DNA of 64,000 bases from Scatosoma sp048465415 (GCA_048465415.1 DBFWLO010000009.1:186001-250000), one strand, 5' to 3'. Shown: positions 1 through 9,310, numbered from the stretch's first letter. Numbers and translations: made by a program. Notes: generated by a model not told the origin, from the sequence alone.

Positions 1-965
1 CTCGTGACGTTGAATTCCTTGCCCACCTCTTCGAGGGTGCGAGGCTTGCCGTCGTCGATGCCGTAGCGCAGCCGCAGCACTTTTTCCTCGCGGGGAGTCA
101 GCGTGTCCAAAACGCTCAAAAGCTGCTCTTTGAGCATCGTGAAGGCGACGGAATCGCTCGGCGTCGTCGCCTTGTCGTCCTCGATGAAATCGCCGAGGTG
201 ACTGTCTTCCTCTTCGCCGATCGGCGTTTCCAAAGAGACGGGATCCTGCGCGATCTTCTGAATCTCGCAGACGCGCTCCTCCGATACGCCCATCTTTTCC
301 GCGATCTCGCGGGGAGTGGGCTCGCGGCCGAGCTCCTGCAAGAGAATCCTCGAAACCCGCGTCAGTTTATTGATCGTCTCCACCATGTGCACGGGAATAC
401 GGATCGTGCGCGCCTGGTCGGCGATGGCGCGCGTGATCGACTGCCGGATCCACCAGGTCGCGTAGGTCGAAAACTTGAACCCTTTTTGATAATCGAATTT
501 TTCCACGGCTTTCATGAGCCCTAAATTGCCTTCCTGAATGAGATCGAGAAAGAGCATGCCCCGCCCCACGTACCGTTTGGCAATGGAAACGACGAGACGA
601 AGATTCGCCTCCGAAAGCCGTTTCTTCGCCGCTTCGTCGCCGTCGAGCATGTGTTTCGCGAGCTCGATTTCCTCGTCGGCCGAAAGAAGGGGCACGCGGC
701 CGATGTCTTTGAGGTACATCTTCACGGGATCGTCCAGTCCGATGTCCGAAAGCGCCTGTTCAAACAGTTCCCTGTCCCGTTCGTCTTCATCGACAATCTG
801 AATTCCCGCTTCGCCGATAGACTTATAAACATAATCGATCTGGTTGGGGTTGGTGTCGTACTTCTCCATGATGTCGCAGAGCGCGTTGGTGGAAATACTT
901 CCCTTCATCTTGTAATTGTTGATGATGCCGTTTAAAATTTCATTGAGTTTTTGCTCGGATATCAC
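1..965 (-). CDS. rpoD: RNA polymerase primary sigma factor RpoD/SigA (partial, C-terminus outside the window)
   Basis: This is the vegetative sigma factor that directs core RNA polymerase to -35/-10 promoters. Reading from 965, the frame holds a short region 1, then region 2 with DLIQEGNLGLMKAVEKFDY and the following YATWWIRQSITRAI helix, region 3, and the start of region 4 (LREEKVLRLRYG); the window edge cuts within region 4.2. I chose GTG at 965 because GGAGG lies 9 bases upstream and no better start follows before the conserved region. It lies 60 bp after dnaG, the usual dnaG-sigA order in Bacillota. The many TTGACA-17-TATAAT promoters in the window fit this factor. Confidence 0.95.
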   Translation of the reverse strand, partial: MISEQKLNEILNGIINNYKMKGSISTNALCDIMEKYDTNPNQIDYVYKSIGEAGIQIVDEDERDRELFEQALSDIGLDDPVKMYLKDIGRVPLLSADEEIELAKHMLDGDEAAKKRLSEANLRLVVSIAKRYVGRGMLFLDLIQEGNLGLMKAVEKFDYQKGFKFSTYATWWIRQSITRAIADQARTIRIPVHMVETINKLTRVSRILLQELGREPTPREIAEKMGVSEERVCEIQKIAQDPVSLETPIGEEEDSHLGDFIEDDKATTPSDSVAFTMLKEQLLSVLDTLTPREEKVLRLRYGIDDGKPRTLEEVGKEFNVT

Positions 966-1025
966 TTGTTTTATCCTCCGTTTAATAACCGAAACAGTCG
1001 CCTGTTTTATCTGCGTATCTGTAAA

Positions 1026-2798
1026 TTATTTCAAAAGTTTTGTGTATTCGTCGATCCTGCGGGCGATCTCTTTGCGCTTCTCCGTATTCCGTTCCTCGGA
1101 AAAGAGCTTGGTATACATTCTTATTTTTTCAAACAGTCTCTCTTTTTCCATCGTCTTCACGCTGTCCGAGAAAAATCGCTCCGCGATCCCGCCGCTCAGC
1201 TTGTCCCCGTAATTGAGATCGAGGATCTCGTTAAATTCCGGACAATTCTCGTCCAAAATCTCGAAAAGCTCGCTCGGACGCACCCTTTGCGCGTTCTTTT
1301 CGCAGGTTATGATATATTCCGCTATGATTTTATGCACATTATCTTCAAATTCGATACCACTTAAATCGCAATTTTCCGCGTAAGGCGCCGAAAAAAGTTT
1401 CGCGGCCAGGATAAAGCGCGCGGCTTTCCTGTATTTGTCCGTACCCGCTTCCGAGGGCGGCGGCACCGCGATTTCCAGCTGCTTCTCTTCGGGCAGGTTC
1501 TGCAAGTCCCGTTCCAGCGACTGATAGGTGATGCCCGTCTTGTCGCGGAGCTTCTTTAAAAGTTCTTCCTTTTCGCTCTCGCTCTCCGCCGTGCGCACCA
1601 CTTTGAGCGCCTCGGTGAGAAAGACGCGCTTTTCCTCCGATTTTGTCAGATCGTACTTCCGTTCGAGCGAATGTATCTTATAATCGATGAGCGGCATCGC
1701 CGCGTCGAGACAGGCCTGGTACGCCTCCCTGCCCTGCTTCGCCACGTCGTCGGGATCCAGGCCTTCGGGCAGAGGCACCACCCGCACGCTGAGATTTTCG
1801 TCCTTCAAGATTTCCAGCCCTCTTAGATCCGCTTTCTGGCCGGCGAAATCCCCGTCGTAGCTGATGAGCACTTTTTCCGAATACCGCTTGACGAGCCGCG
1901 CCTGGTCTTTGGTGAGCGAGGTACCCATAGACGCGACGACGTTCATAAATCCCGCCTGATATAGAGAGATCGTATCCATATATCCTTCGACGACGATCAC
2001 TTCTTTGATCGTTTCCAAGCGTTTGAGCTTTTTGAGCAGATTGATGTTATAGAGCGTCTTGCTCTTATTAAAGAGCATCGTTTCCTTCGTATTCTTATAT
2101 TTGGCAAAATCCGATTTTTCGAGCAGCCGGCCGCCGAAGGCGACCACTTCGTCGAAAGCGTTGATGATGGGAAAGATCAGTCTTCCGCCCTGCGAATCGA
2201 TGAGTCGTCCGTTCTTCCCTTCCGTGAGCACGCCGCTGTCCAACAAATCCTCTTTCGTATATCCTTTTCCCGAAAGGTATTCGGGCAGGGAGTAGAAATC
2301 CAGCGAAGCGCCGAGTCCGAATTTTTTCACCGTCGTCGGTGCGAGACGGCGCCGGGAGATATATTGGAGGTGTTCCTCCGCCCGGCCGCCGTAAAGATTG
2401 GAAAGATAGAACCGGGCGCTGTCCAGTAAAATTTTAACGAGGTTGTCCCGCTTTTTTTTCAGAGCCGCCGATTTTTCCGAATCGAAGTTGCTTTCGGGCA
2501 CGGACATTTTCGCGCGGTGCGCCAGGATCCGCACCGCGCCCATGAAATCGGTCGATTCGATCTCCTGCACGAACATCACGACGTCGCCCGATACGCCGCA
2601 ACCGAAACAGTGATAGAACTGATCCGCTTCGTTGACGGCAAAGGAGGGCGTCTTTTCGTGATGAAAGGGACAGCACGCCCAATAGTTGCCGCCCTTTCTG
2701 TCGAGCGGGACGTAACTGCCGATCACCTCCACGATGTTATTCTTTTGTTTCAGCTCCTGCATAAAACGGGGATCGATGCCTCTCCCGCCTCCGCTCAT
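1026..2798 (-). CDS. dnaG: DNA primase DnaG
   Basis: DnaG makes RNA primers for the replication fork. The 590-residue protein is normal length for Bacillota. It has an N-terminal CHC2 zinc-binding motif (CCPFHHEKTPSF, then YHCFGCG), the primase catalytic core, and a TOPRIM domain with VVEGYMD and the acidic SYDGDFAG motif. The C-terminal part should be the helicase-interacting domain. Its ATG overlaps the dgt stop as ATGA, so the two are translationally coupled. rpoD follows 60 bp downstream. Confidence 0.97.
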   Translation of the reverse strand: MSGGGRGIDPRFMQELKQKNNIVEVIGSYVPLDRKGGNYWACCPFHHEKTPSFAVNEADQFYHCFGCGVSGDVVMFVQEIESTDFMGAVRILAHRAKMSVPESNFDSEKSAALKKKRDNLVKILLDSARFYLSNLYGGRAEEHLQYISRRRLAPTTVKKFGLGASLDFYSLPEYLSGKGYTKEDLLDSGVLTEGKNGRLIDSQGGRLIFPIINAFDEVVAFGGRLLEKSDFAKYKNTKETMLFNKSKTLYNINLLKKLKRLETIKEVIVVEGYMDTISLYQAGFMNVVASMGTSLTKDQARLVKRYSEKVLISYDGDFAGQKADLRGLEILKDENLSVRVVPLPEGLDPDDVAKQGREAYQACLDAAMPLIDYKIHSLERKYDLTKSEEKRVFLTEALKVVRTAESESEKEELLKKLRDKTGITYQSLERDLQNLPEEKQLEIAVPPPSEAGTDKYRKAARFILAAKLFSAPYAENCDLSGIEFEDNVHKIIAEYIITCEKNAQRVRPSELFEILDENCPEFNEILDLNYGDKLSGGIAERFFSDSVKTMEKERLFEKIRMYTKLFSEERNTEKRKEIARRIDEYTKLLK

Positions 2799-3832
2799 AC
2801 CGTAACACCTCCCACGGAAAACGTCTCGGGAATGAACAGGCTCTTGAATACGCCGATCGCGTACCGGTCCGTCATGCCCGAAAGATAGTCGCAGACGATC
2901 TGTTCTTTCGGCGATACCTTTTCCAGTCTCAGATATTGCGCCGGCAGACGCTCCGGGTGCCGCATGAAATATTCGTACATCACCGTGAGCATGCGTTCGG
3001 CGCTGTCCTGCATGGCTTTATTCGTCAGAGAATAGATATTTTTAAACATAAACGTGCGCAATTCAAACGTCGCGTCCGCCACTTCGGGCGACATACAAAC
3101 GCAGTTTTTGCCGAGGGAATGGGTATAGATGTCGGTGATCGCCGTATTGATCCGCTCCCTGGTGGCGTGCCCGAGCGTTTCCACGGCGTTTCCCGGCAGA
3201 TCCTGCTCCTTTAAAATCCCCGCGCGGATCGCGTCCTCGATGTCGTGATTGATATAGGCGATCCGATCCGCCAGCGACACCGCCGCGCCTTCCAGCGTCG
3301 CGGGGCGGCCGGTGCTCTTATGCTGCAAAATACCGTCCCGGACCTCTTCGGTGAGATTGAGTCCCCGACCGTCCTTCTCGATGACGTCCACCACTCTCAG
3401 CGACTGCACGTTGTGCTCGAAGCCGAAGGGACAGAGCTTGTCCAGCACCCGTTCGCCCACATGGCCGAAGGGCGTATGACCGAGATCGTGGCCGAGCGCG
3501 ATCGCTTCCGTGAGATCCTCGTTCAAGGAAAGGGCGCGGGCGATCGAGCGGGCGATCTGCGCCACGTCCAGCGTATGCGTCAAACGGGTGATGTAGTGAT
3601 CCCCCTCGGGCGCGAAAAACACCTGCGTCTTGTTTTTCAGGCGCTTGAAAGAATTGCTGTAAATGATCCGGTCGCGGTCCCGCTGGAAATCGGTGCGGAA
3701 CCCGCAGGGCTCTTCCTTTCGCGCCCGGCCGGCCGTGTCTCTCGACTTTTGGGCATAGGGAGAGAGAAACCGGTCTTCGATCTCGCATGTTCGTTCTTTC
3801 ACGGCCGCGGCCGCGCTTGCTTCCTCCGTCAT
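2795..3832 (-). CDS. dgt: deoxyguanosinetriphosphate triphosphohydrolase-like HD protein
   Basis: This family hydrolyses dNTPs to the nucleoside and triphosphate and helps control dNTP pools. At 345 residues it matches the shorter dGTPase-like subfamily. The HD-domain signature is intact: H in THTLDVAQIA, then GHDLGHTPFGH, with a later acidic segment (INHDIEDAIRAG). It is first in a dgt-dnaG-rpoD operon, linking nucleotide pools, priming and transcription as often seen in Clostridia. The substrate is inferred from family membership; some homologues prefer other dNTPs. Confidence 0.92.
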   Translation of the reverse strand: MTEEASAAAAVKERTCEIEDRFLSPYAQKSRDTAGRARKEEPCGFRTDFQRDRDRIIYSNSFKRLKNKTQVFFAPEGDHYITRLTHTLDVAQIARSIARALSLNEDLTEAIALGHDLGHTPFGHVGERVLDKLCPFGFEHNVQSLRVVDVIEKDGRGLNLTEEVRDGILQHKSTGRPATLEGAAVSLADRIAYINHDIEDAIRAGILKEQDLPGNAVETLGHATRERINTAITDIYTHSLGKNCVCMSPEVADATFELRTFMFKNIYSLTNKAMQDSAERMLTVMYEYFMRHPERLPAQYLRLEKVSPKEQIVCDYLSGMTDRYAIGVFKSLFIPETFSVGGVTV

Positions 3833-4056
3833 TCCCCGCCTCCTTATCCGTTCCCTCGCCTCCGCTTTTGCAGACGCGTATTTTTAATATTAATATATAC
3901 GATTTTTACGCCGCGTTTTCCTCTTTTTTTTGCGAAAAAGAGCGAAAAAAATTTTCTTTTCAAAAAAATCGCTTCTTTACACTTTTTTCCGTCGGAAATT
4001 TTCAAAATTATGTTCCAAACGGTCGTTTTCCGCTCTTTTTATTTTTCTTTTTTCCC
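3833..4056. other. AT-rich intergenic region between dgt and the lipoprotein gene
   Basis: About 300 bp separate dgt from the divergent lipoprotein gene. The part next to dgt is rich in A and T tracts and should hold the dgt promoter. Several TATATT-like hexamers occur on the minus strand near 3885-3900, but none has a convincing -35 at 16-18 bp. I see no gene here. Confidence 0.5.
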
Positions 4057-4085
4057 TTGACAAGGTGGCTCGCACGTGTTATAAT
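4057..4085 (+). promoter_or_regulatory. sigma-A promoter of the lipoprotein gene
   Basis: A perfect TTGACA (4057-4062) and perfect TATAAT (4080-4085) are separated by 17 bp. The start codon follows 53 bases after the -10 box, with AGGGAGGAATT as ribosome binding site. Confidence 0.92.
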
Positions 4086-4138
4086 ATTGATATCGATAAA
4101 TCCTTTAACAATATTCAGGGGATTTACAGGGAGGAATT

Positions 4139-4735
4139 ATGAAAAAGAAACTTTTAGCCCTCGTCGCTGCCGCCACGCTGCTCTGCGGTCTGTTCTCCAT
4201 CGCCGCCTGCAACGACAAGAAAGACGATGCGCAGTCGGAATCTACGCCGGGTACGTCCCAGCCCTCCGAATCCACGCCGGGTACGTCCGAGGTACCGACG
4301 CCCGAAGGCTACGTCGTTTATGCAAGCGATTACATATCCTTCGCCTACCCGAAAACCTGGGAGAAAACCGATGCGGGAACAATGGTCACGTTTTCGGAAT
4401 CCAATCTGGGCGGCAGCAACATCATTGTCACCTATATGCCGAAGTCGGAGATATTCGAGACGCTGACGCTGGAAAGTTTCGAGACTACGATCAAACCGGA
4501 GCTCGAAGATGCGCAAATGACTCTTTCCGACATCAAAATCGAGCACAGGAGCAAGGGATCCCAAAAAATCACCGTGGTTTCTTACAAGGCAACGATGATG
4601 CAGGTGGTCTCGATGACGCAGACGATGATCGTGACAAATTCGGGAGACAAAACTTGCCAGATCGTCGTCACGGAAATGAAACCTGTCGAAGGACTCGTCA
4701 ATAACGTTTATAATACTTTGAAAACGTTAAAGTAA
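4139..4735 (+). CDS. secreted lipoprotein, PsbP/DUF1795-like
   Basis: The 198-residue protein starts with a lipoprotein signal peptide ending in a lipobox (SIAAC), so it should be anchored to the outer face of the membrane. A Ser/Thr/Pro linker follows, with the heptad SESTPGT repeated. The rest (from about residue 60) has the beta-rich look of PsbP-like/DUF1795 proteins (YISFAYPKTWEK near its start). No catalytic residues can be assigned and the function is unknown. It is monocistronic: a strong promoter lies upstream and an intrinsic terminator follows. Confidence 0.8.
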   Translation: MKKKLLALVAAATLLCGLFSIAACNDKKDDAQSESTPGTSQPSESTPGTSEVPTPEGYVVYASDYISFAYPKTWEKTDAGTMVTFSESNLGGSNIIVTYMPKSEIFETLTLESFETTIKPELEDAQMTLSDIKIEHRSKGSQKITVVSYKATMMQVVSMTQTMIVTNSGDKTCQIVVTEMKPVEGLVNNVYNTLKTLK

Positions 4736-4768
4736 ACGTTTACATACCTTGAAAATATGAAAAACAGG

Positions 4769-4800
4769 AAAAGACGGATATTTCCATATCCGTCTTTTTT
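4769..4800. terminator. bidirectional intrinsic terminator
   Basis: A perfect 13-bp stem (4769-4781 with 4786-4798) has a 4-base loop and ends in a T run on the plus strand and an A run on the other side. It can end both the lipoprotein transcript and the minus-strand FAD dehydrogenase transcript. Confidence 0.9.
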
Positions 4801-4826
4801 CGCGCGATTTTCGGCCGGCCGGGTAA

Positions 4827-6221
4827 TTACGCCAGTTTACGCCCCATCAATACGCCCATCACGGACGCCATCATCAGTCCGCGCGTCCAGCCGCTCGAAT
4901 CGCCGAGGCAGTGAAGCCCCGCGATGTTGGTGTTGAAATCGGTGTCCATTTTAATGCGGTTGCTGTAAAATTTGAGTTCGGGCGAGTACAGCAGCGTTTC
5001 GGTGGACGCGAAGCCGGGTACGACGTAATCGACCGACTGAATGAAATTGATGATATTGATCATCGTGCGATAAGGCATCGCCGCCGTGATGTCGCCCGCC
5101 ACCGCGTCTTTGAGGGTGGGACGGATATTCGAGCGGGTGAGTTCCTTGTCCCAGGTGCGTTTACCGTCGAGAATGTCCCCGAAGCGCTGGACGAGAATGT
5201 GCCCCGCGCCGAGCATATTCGTCAGTTCGCCGATCTTCTGCGCGTACGCGATCGGCTGGTTGAACGGATAAGAGAAGTTATGCGAGCAGAGAATGGAGAC
5301 GTTGGTGTTGTTCGTTTTCAGCTCTTTATAACTATGGCCGTTGACGACGGCGAGATTATTGTCGTAGTTTTCCTGCGAGACGAAACCGCCGGGGTTCTGA
5401 CAGAACGTGCGCACCTTATTTTTGAAGGGCTTGGGATAGCCGATGAGTTTGGACTCGTAGAGCACCTTGTTCACCGTTTCCATGACCTCGTTCCTCACCT
5501 CCACGCGCACGCCGATATCGACGGTGCTGGGGACGTGTTCCACGCCGTACTTTTCGCAGAGCTTTTCCAGCCAGTCCGCGCCGCGGCGGCCTGTCGCCAC
5601 CACCGTGTCTTCGGCGAAAATTTCCAGGCTCTTGCTTCCGTCCGCTTTGGCGACGCATACGCCCTTGCAGGCGCCCTCCTCGATGACGAGTGAATTGCAT
5701 TCGTAGCCGAAGAGAATCTCCACGCCGTGATTTTGCAGATACTTTTCAATGGAGAGATAAATGCTCTGCGCCTTTTCCGTGCCCATGTGACGAATGGGGC
5801 AGTCCACGAGCTTCAGGCCCGCCTGAATGGCGCGCTTGCGTATTTCCTTGACTTCCTCGCTGACGTTTATCCCTTCGATATGCTCGTCCGCGCCGAATTC
5901 GAGATAAATTTTATCCGTATAGTCGATGGTTTCCTGCGCGAGCGTCTCGCCGATCAAAGTCGGCAGATCGCCGCCCACTTCGCAGCTTAACGACAGCTTG
6001 CCGTCCGAAAACGCGCCCGCGCCGGAAAACCCGGTCGTGATGTGGCAATAGGGTTTGCAGTTCATACATTTCTGCGTCTTTACCTTCGGGCAGTGACGCT
6101 CTTCCACCGATTTGCCTTTTTCCACGACGACGATCTTCTTTTTGCTGTCCTTTCTCAGCATCTCGATCGCCGTAAAGATCCCCGCGGGCCCCGCGCCGAC
6201 GATAACTACGTCTGTTTTCAT
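4827..6221 (-). CDS. FAD-dependent dehydrogenase, COG2509 family
   Basis: This is a 464-residue flavoprotein of the COG2509 'uncharacterised FAD-dependent dehydrogenase' family; its substrate is unknown. The N-terminal Rossmann motif VIVGAGPAGI binds FAD. A cysteine-rich stretch (HCPKVKTQKCMNCKPYCH) precedes the typical GFSGAGAFSDGKLSL segment, and the C-terminus has the second FAD contact (LHCLGDSSGWTRGL). The frame stays open upstream to 6344, but ATG 6221 has GGAGG 9 bases upstream and starts right at the Rossmann strand. The leader upstream contains a candidate transcription attenuator. Confidence 0.88.
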   Translation of the reverse strand: MKTDVVIVGAGPAGIFTAIEMLRKDSKKKIVVVEKGKSVEERHCPKVKTQKCMNCKPYCHITTGFSGAGAFSDGKLSLSCEVGGDLPTLIGETLAQETIDYTDKIYLEFGADEHIEGINVSEEVKEIRKRAIQAGLKLVDCPIRHMGTEKAQSIYLSIEKYLQNHGVEILFGYECNSLVIEEGACKGVCVAKADGSKSLEIFAEDTVVATGRRGADWLEKLCEKYGVEHVPSTVDIGVRVEVRNEVMETVNKVLYESKLIGYPKPFKNKVRTFCQNPGGFVSQENYDNNLAVVNGHSYKELKTNNTNVSILCSHNFSYPFNQPIAYAQKIGELTNMLGAGHILVQRFGDILDGKRTWDKELTRSNIRPTLKDAVAGDITAAMPYRTMINIINFIQSVDYVVPGFASTETLLYSPELKFYSNRIKMDTDFNTNIAGLHCLGDSSGWTRGLMMASVMGVLMGRKLA

Positions 6222-6295
6222 AACCAAATTCCTCCGTTCCCGTATCTTGCCCTTTCCGCTCTTACGAGTTTCCGCCGCAAGGCAAAAATACCCGT

Positions 6296-6358
6296 AAAAA
6301 AGCCGCCCGATTGATATACTCCGAGACTCGTACGGCCCGGTCAACCGAATCGGCGGCT
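6296..6358 (-). terminator. candidate leader attenuator/terminator upstream of the FAD dehydrogenase
   Basis: On the minus strand AGCCGCCGATT (6348-6358) pairs with 6301-6312, leaving one bulged base, and a U run follows at once (6296-6301). The 35-base interior can form a CGG-UUGA-CCG hairpin. The element lies between the promoter at 6407-6434 and the start codon at 6221, so it is inside the 5' leader and not only at the end of the upstream gene. The downstream segment 6258-6277 contains CGGCGG and ACTCGTA, each complementary to a part of this element. That is compatible with switching but not proof of it. Confidence 0.6.
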
Positions 6359-6406
6359 GCTATTTTATGGAAAATTTTTTCTTTTCGCCTGACGGGCAAC
6401 GGATAT

Positions 6407-6434
6407 ATTATAGCACGTTTTTCGTTTTTGTCAA
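6407..6434 (-). promoter_or_regulatory. sigma-A promoter of the FAD dehydrogenase gene
   Basis: On the minus strand TTGACA (6429-6434) and TATAAT (6407-6412) are 16 bp apart. Transcription should start near 6400, giving a structured leader of about 180 bases. Confidence 0.85.
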
Positions 6435-6480
6435 TATCCTTTGCCCTTTTTCACACAGTTTTCATGAATTTCTTTTGCGT

Positions 6481-7182
6481 TCAAGCCGAACAGACGTGAA
6501 TATTTTCCTCGTCCGCATCTTCCTCCGGCACGGCGGAATATTCCTTCGGCGGTTCCTTTACGTTTTTCTTTTCCGCTTCGGCGGACGTTTCGCATAAAAT
6601 TTTGCCCGCGCGAAGCTCCCGGCGCTCGTTCCTCTGATAGAGAAGTTTCATTTTATAGAAATTATAGCGGAGGATAAAGAAGGGCGGCAGGTGCAGAAGC
6701 GCATTGATTACGGCTACGGGAAATCCGAAGCAAAGCCAGTATTTGAGCGGAAAAAAGAAGACGATCAGAAATCCGACCGCGACGCAGACGAGATGAATCG
6801 CTTCGCCGTAGCACGCTTCCAACATGTAGCGCCTAAGGTATATGTTATTGTGCGGATCCGCCACTTTGTTTTTATGGAAATTGGTGAACTGACCGAGTTC
6901 GGGAATCTTTTCCTTCCATTTGCGGATTTTAAGCTTTTCGTAAAATTTCTTTTCCTTCGCGGATACCTGAAAAAATTTCTTATCGTGCGCGAACCATTTC
7001 TCCGGCATGCGTCTGATTAAGGCGGCGAACACGCCGTCCACGGCGATCGCCGCGACTACGCTGAGAAGAACGCAGAGAATCGCGAATCCCGCGCCGAATC
7101 CGAAACGCGGCGCGGAAAAAAGAATATTTCCCGTCGATAAAAGAAGCACGGCTATGAAAATTACGGCACTATATAAAATCAT
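6481..7182 (-). CDS. CrtO-like (glycosyl-4,4'-diaponeurosporenoate acyltransferase family) membrane protein
   Basis: The 233-residue protein has two N-terminal hydrophobic segments, a basic central region (EKKFYEKLKIRKWKEKIPE) and two further membrane segments near residues 130-175, then a charged C-terminal tail. The central motif and the membrane layout resemble the CrtO-type acyltransferase family of Bacillota. No carotenoid genes are nearby, so the real acceptor may be another lipid. Its start overlaps the stop of the PlsC-type gene (ATGA), and both are likely to work on membrane lipids. Confidence 0.65.
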   Translation of the reverse strand: MILYSAVIFIAVLLLSTGNILFSAPRFGFGAGFAILCVLLSVVAAIAVDGVFAALIRRMPEKWFAHDKKFFQVSAKEKKFYEKLKIRKWKEKIPELGQFTNFHKNKVADPHNNIYLRRYMLEACYGEAIHLVCVAVGFLIVFFFPLKYWLCFGFPVAVINALLHLPPFFILRYNFYKMKLLYQRNERRELRAGKILCETSAEAEKKNVKEPPKEYSAVPEEDADEENIHVCSA

Positions 7183-8033
7183 TCTTCGCTCCCTTCCTCC
7201 GAGTGATAGACGAGCGGCATACCGTAGACCTCCTCATACTTCGCCTTACATTCCTCGAAAGCCTGTTTCTTCATCAGTTCCACACCTTCCTTTTCGCTGC
7301 GGGACAGCTCGGGATAAACGGCCTTCATCACATGCAGGGTGTGGATCTGTATGGGATAGCCGTCCGGCCCGAGCCTGCCGCCGTCCTTCATCGTGATGAA
7401 CATAGGCACCACGGGGACTTTGGCCCGGAAAGCCATTTTGAAGCCGCCGCTTTTAAAGGGACGGGGCTTACGATAGTTCCACCACATACCCTGTTCGGGG
7501 TAAATGAGAATCGTATTCCTTTCCTTCAAAAGCGTGTTGACCGCCGAAAGCATATTCATCATCGTGCGCATATTGCTCGAAAGGGGCAGCGTGTCGCAGT
7601 TTTTGAAAAAGAAACCGTAAAGGCCGGGGAAAGAGGTATAGTTGCCCTCCCGGATCACTTTATACAGCCGCTTTTTCGGCAGCGCGTCCTTGATCCCGCG
7701 ATAGACGATATAATTGTCGTAAGGTGAGAAGTGATTGCAGGTGACGATCGCGCCGTCTGCGAGAGCGCGGAGATGCTCCGTTCCTTCCGCGGGTTCCGTG
7801 AGAATGACGCCTTTTTTGATGAGATGGGAAAAATAGTGATCCGCCACGAAGTTCGCGAACGAGGTTTTGACTTTGCTCCACGGCTTTTTACGCAGATAAT
7901 CCACTTTATCCGGCGTGAGAACGATCGTGGGGGGATCGTTTTCGACGTCTTCGTCGAAACGCTCCTCCCGCTCGTAAAGCGCTATTTTTTCAAGGACCTC
8001 CCTCCGATCGGGAGATACGTTGGTCAAATCCAT
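7179..8033 (-). CDS. 1-acylglycerol-3-phosphate acyltransferase (PlsC-type)
   Basis: This 284-residue protein carries the LPLAT acyltransferase signature: the HX4D catalytic motif in CNHFSPYDN, and a later IYPEQGMWW block in place of the usual FPEG motif, followed by a basic patch. Such enzymes transfer acyl chains to lysophosphatidic acid or related lipids at the membrane. Unlike many PlsC proteins it lacks an obvious N-terminal membrane helix. It is coupled by a 4-base overlap to the CrtO-like gene. Which lipid it acylates cannot be told from sequence. Confidence 0.85.
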   Translation of the reverse strand: MDLTNVSPDRREVLEKIALYEREERFDEDVENDPPTIVLTPDKVDYLRKKPWSKVKTSFANFVADHYFSHLIKKGVILTEPAEGTEHLRALADGAIVTCNHFSPYDNYIVYRGIKDALPKKRLYKVIREGNYTSFPGLYGFFFKNCDTLPLSSNMRTMMNMLSAVNTLLKERNTILIYPEQGMWWNYRKPRPFKSGGFKMAFRAKVPVVPMFITMKDGGRLGPDGYPIQIHTLHVMKAVYPELSRSEKEGVELMKKQAFEECKAKYEEVYGMPLVYHSEEGSEE

Positions 8034-8063
8034 GGTATGCCCTTTTGCCGATGTTTTTTCGGT

Positions 8064-9182
8064 TTACTTTATTTTTCCGTAACGTTTGCCGTAAGTTTTG
8101 AAATATCCGTCGGCGCGTTCGATCTCGCTGCGGGCAAGCGCCTGCAACCCCGTTTCGCACGCGATATCCCGACGCATATCCGCGAACGAGAAATTGTCGA
8201 AAATATCTTTGATGACGCCGTAAAACTCCGTCCGCTCGGCGTACTCCCAGAAATATTCCTGATAGGGAATGTCGGAATAGTGCCAGGGTTTCCAGGTCAT
8301 GCCGTAATGCACGATGCGCAGGTCTTCGCGGGGAAGGGTATCCTTCGCGACGGGGAATTTATTCCAGGCGCGGGGAAGCTGCAACACCCGATCCTGGCAG
8401 AGGACGTTGAGATAGTCCTCGTCCTGAATGACGGTGAATTTATATTTTTTGAGAAGATCGGCAAATCGCTCGTAGAAATTCTCTTCGCGGAAACTTTTCA
8501 GATTCATCAAAATGACGCCGGCGTTGAAGAACATGGAAGGATCGAGTCCGTCCACTTCGGAGACGTATTTTTTATACACCTCGAAGCTGTTCACGCCTTC
8601 GCAGGGCGCGCCGCCGATGAGATTGCCGCCGAGATCGTAGGAATAGAGCGCGCTGATGTCGCCCAGAATCACCGTATCGCAGTCGAGATACAGCGCTTTA
8701 TCGTACTGCGGGAACATACCCGCAATAAAAATACGGAAATAGGTGGTGCAGGTGTAATAATCGCGCATGTGCAGGAACGCAGAGATTTCTTTGAGTTTTT
8801 CCGTCACGTCGACGAAAGCGATCTCGAAATCCTCTTCCGCATATTTGAGAATCTTTTCGGCATACTCGTCGCTCACGCCCGAGTGGAGAACATAAACTTT
8901 ATAAAGGAAGTCTTTGGAAGAATTCTCCTTTAAGGATTCGAGCGTCACCGACAGAAAGGGCAGATAGTTGTCGTCCGTCGCGAAAAACAACGGCACGACT
9001 TCCTTCTGTGTCTTTGCAGACCGGGGAAGAGCCTTCTTCTTCTCGTTCTCGGCGCGCATCGATTTCCCCACTTCCGTCGTGAGCGGGGTATAAATCTTAG
9101 AATCCGGCTCGCACCAGCCTCTTCTGCCCAAATAATTTTGTCCCCTTTCGAGTTCGGGAACGGCAACAGACATATCGTTCAT
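8064..9182 (-). CDS. glycosyltransferase family 8 protein
   Basis: A GT8-type domain occupies about residues 60-320: it opens with PLFFATDDNYLPFLSVTLES and holds the metal-binding DXD in ALYLDCDTVILGDIS and an FNAGVILMNL block. GT8 enzymes move sugars from nucleotide donors onto lipids, glycans or proteins; the acceptor here is unknown. The 60-residue N-terminal extension has no recognised motif. The start at 9182 follows GGAG. Its promoter has upstream phased GTAG repeats, so this gene is probably controlled differently from the lipid acyltransferases downstream. Confidence 0.88.
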   Translation of the reverse strand: MNDMSVAVPELERGQNYLGRRGWCEPDSKIYTPLTTEVGKSMRAENEKKKALPRSAKTQKEVVPLFFATDDNYLPFLSVTLESLKENSSKDFLYKVYVLHSGVSDEYAEKILKYAEEDFEIAFVDVTEKLKEISAFLHMRDYYTCTTYFRIFIAGMFPQYDKALYLDCDTVILGDISALYSYDLGGNLIGGAPCEGVNSFEVYKKYVSEVDGLDPSMFFNAGVILMNLKSFREENFYERFADLLKKYKFTVIQDEDYLNVLCQDRVLQLPRAWNKFPVAKDTLPREDLRIVHYGMTWKPWHYSDIPYQEYFWEYAERTEFYGVIKDIFDNFSFADMRRDIACETGLQALARSEIERADGYFKTYGKRYGKIK

Positions 9183-9281
9183 ACTATAAAACTCCTTTTT
9201 TTCAAATTTGAACGTCCCGGCCTCCCGGCCTTTCTTCCGCGCTCCCTCGGGGCCGCGGCGGACTTTTTCTGTACTGATATT

Positions 9282-9310
9282 ATTTTATCCGCTTTTCCGG
9301 GAAATTTCAA
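9282..9310 (-). promoter_or_regulatory. promoter of the glycosyltransferase gene
   Basis: On the minus strand TTGAAA (9305-9310) and TAAAAT (9282-9287) are 17 bp apart. The array of GTAG repeats begins one base upstream of the -35 box. Confidence 0.82.
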
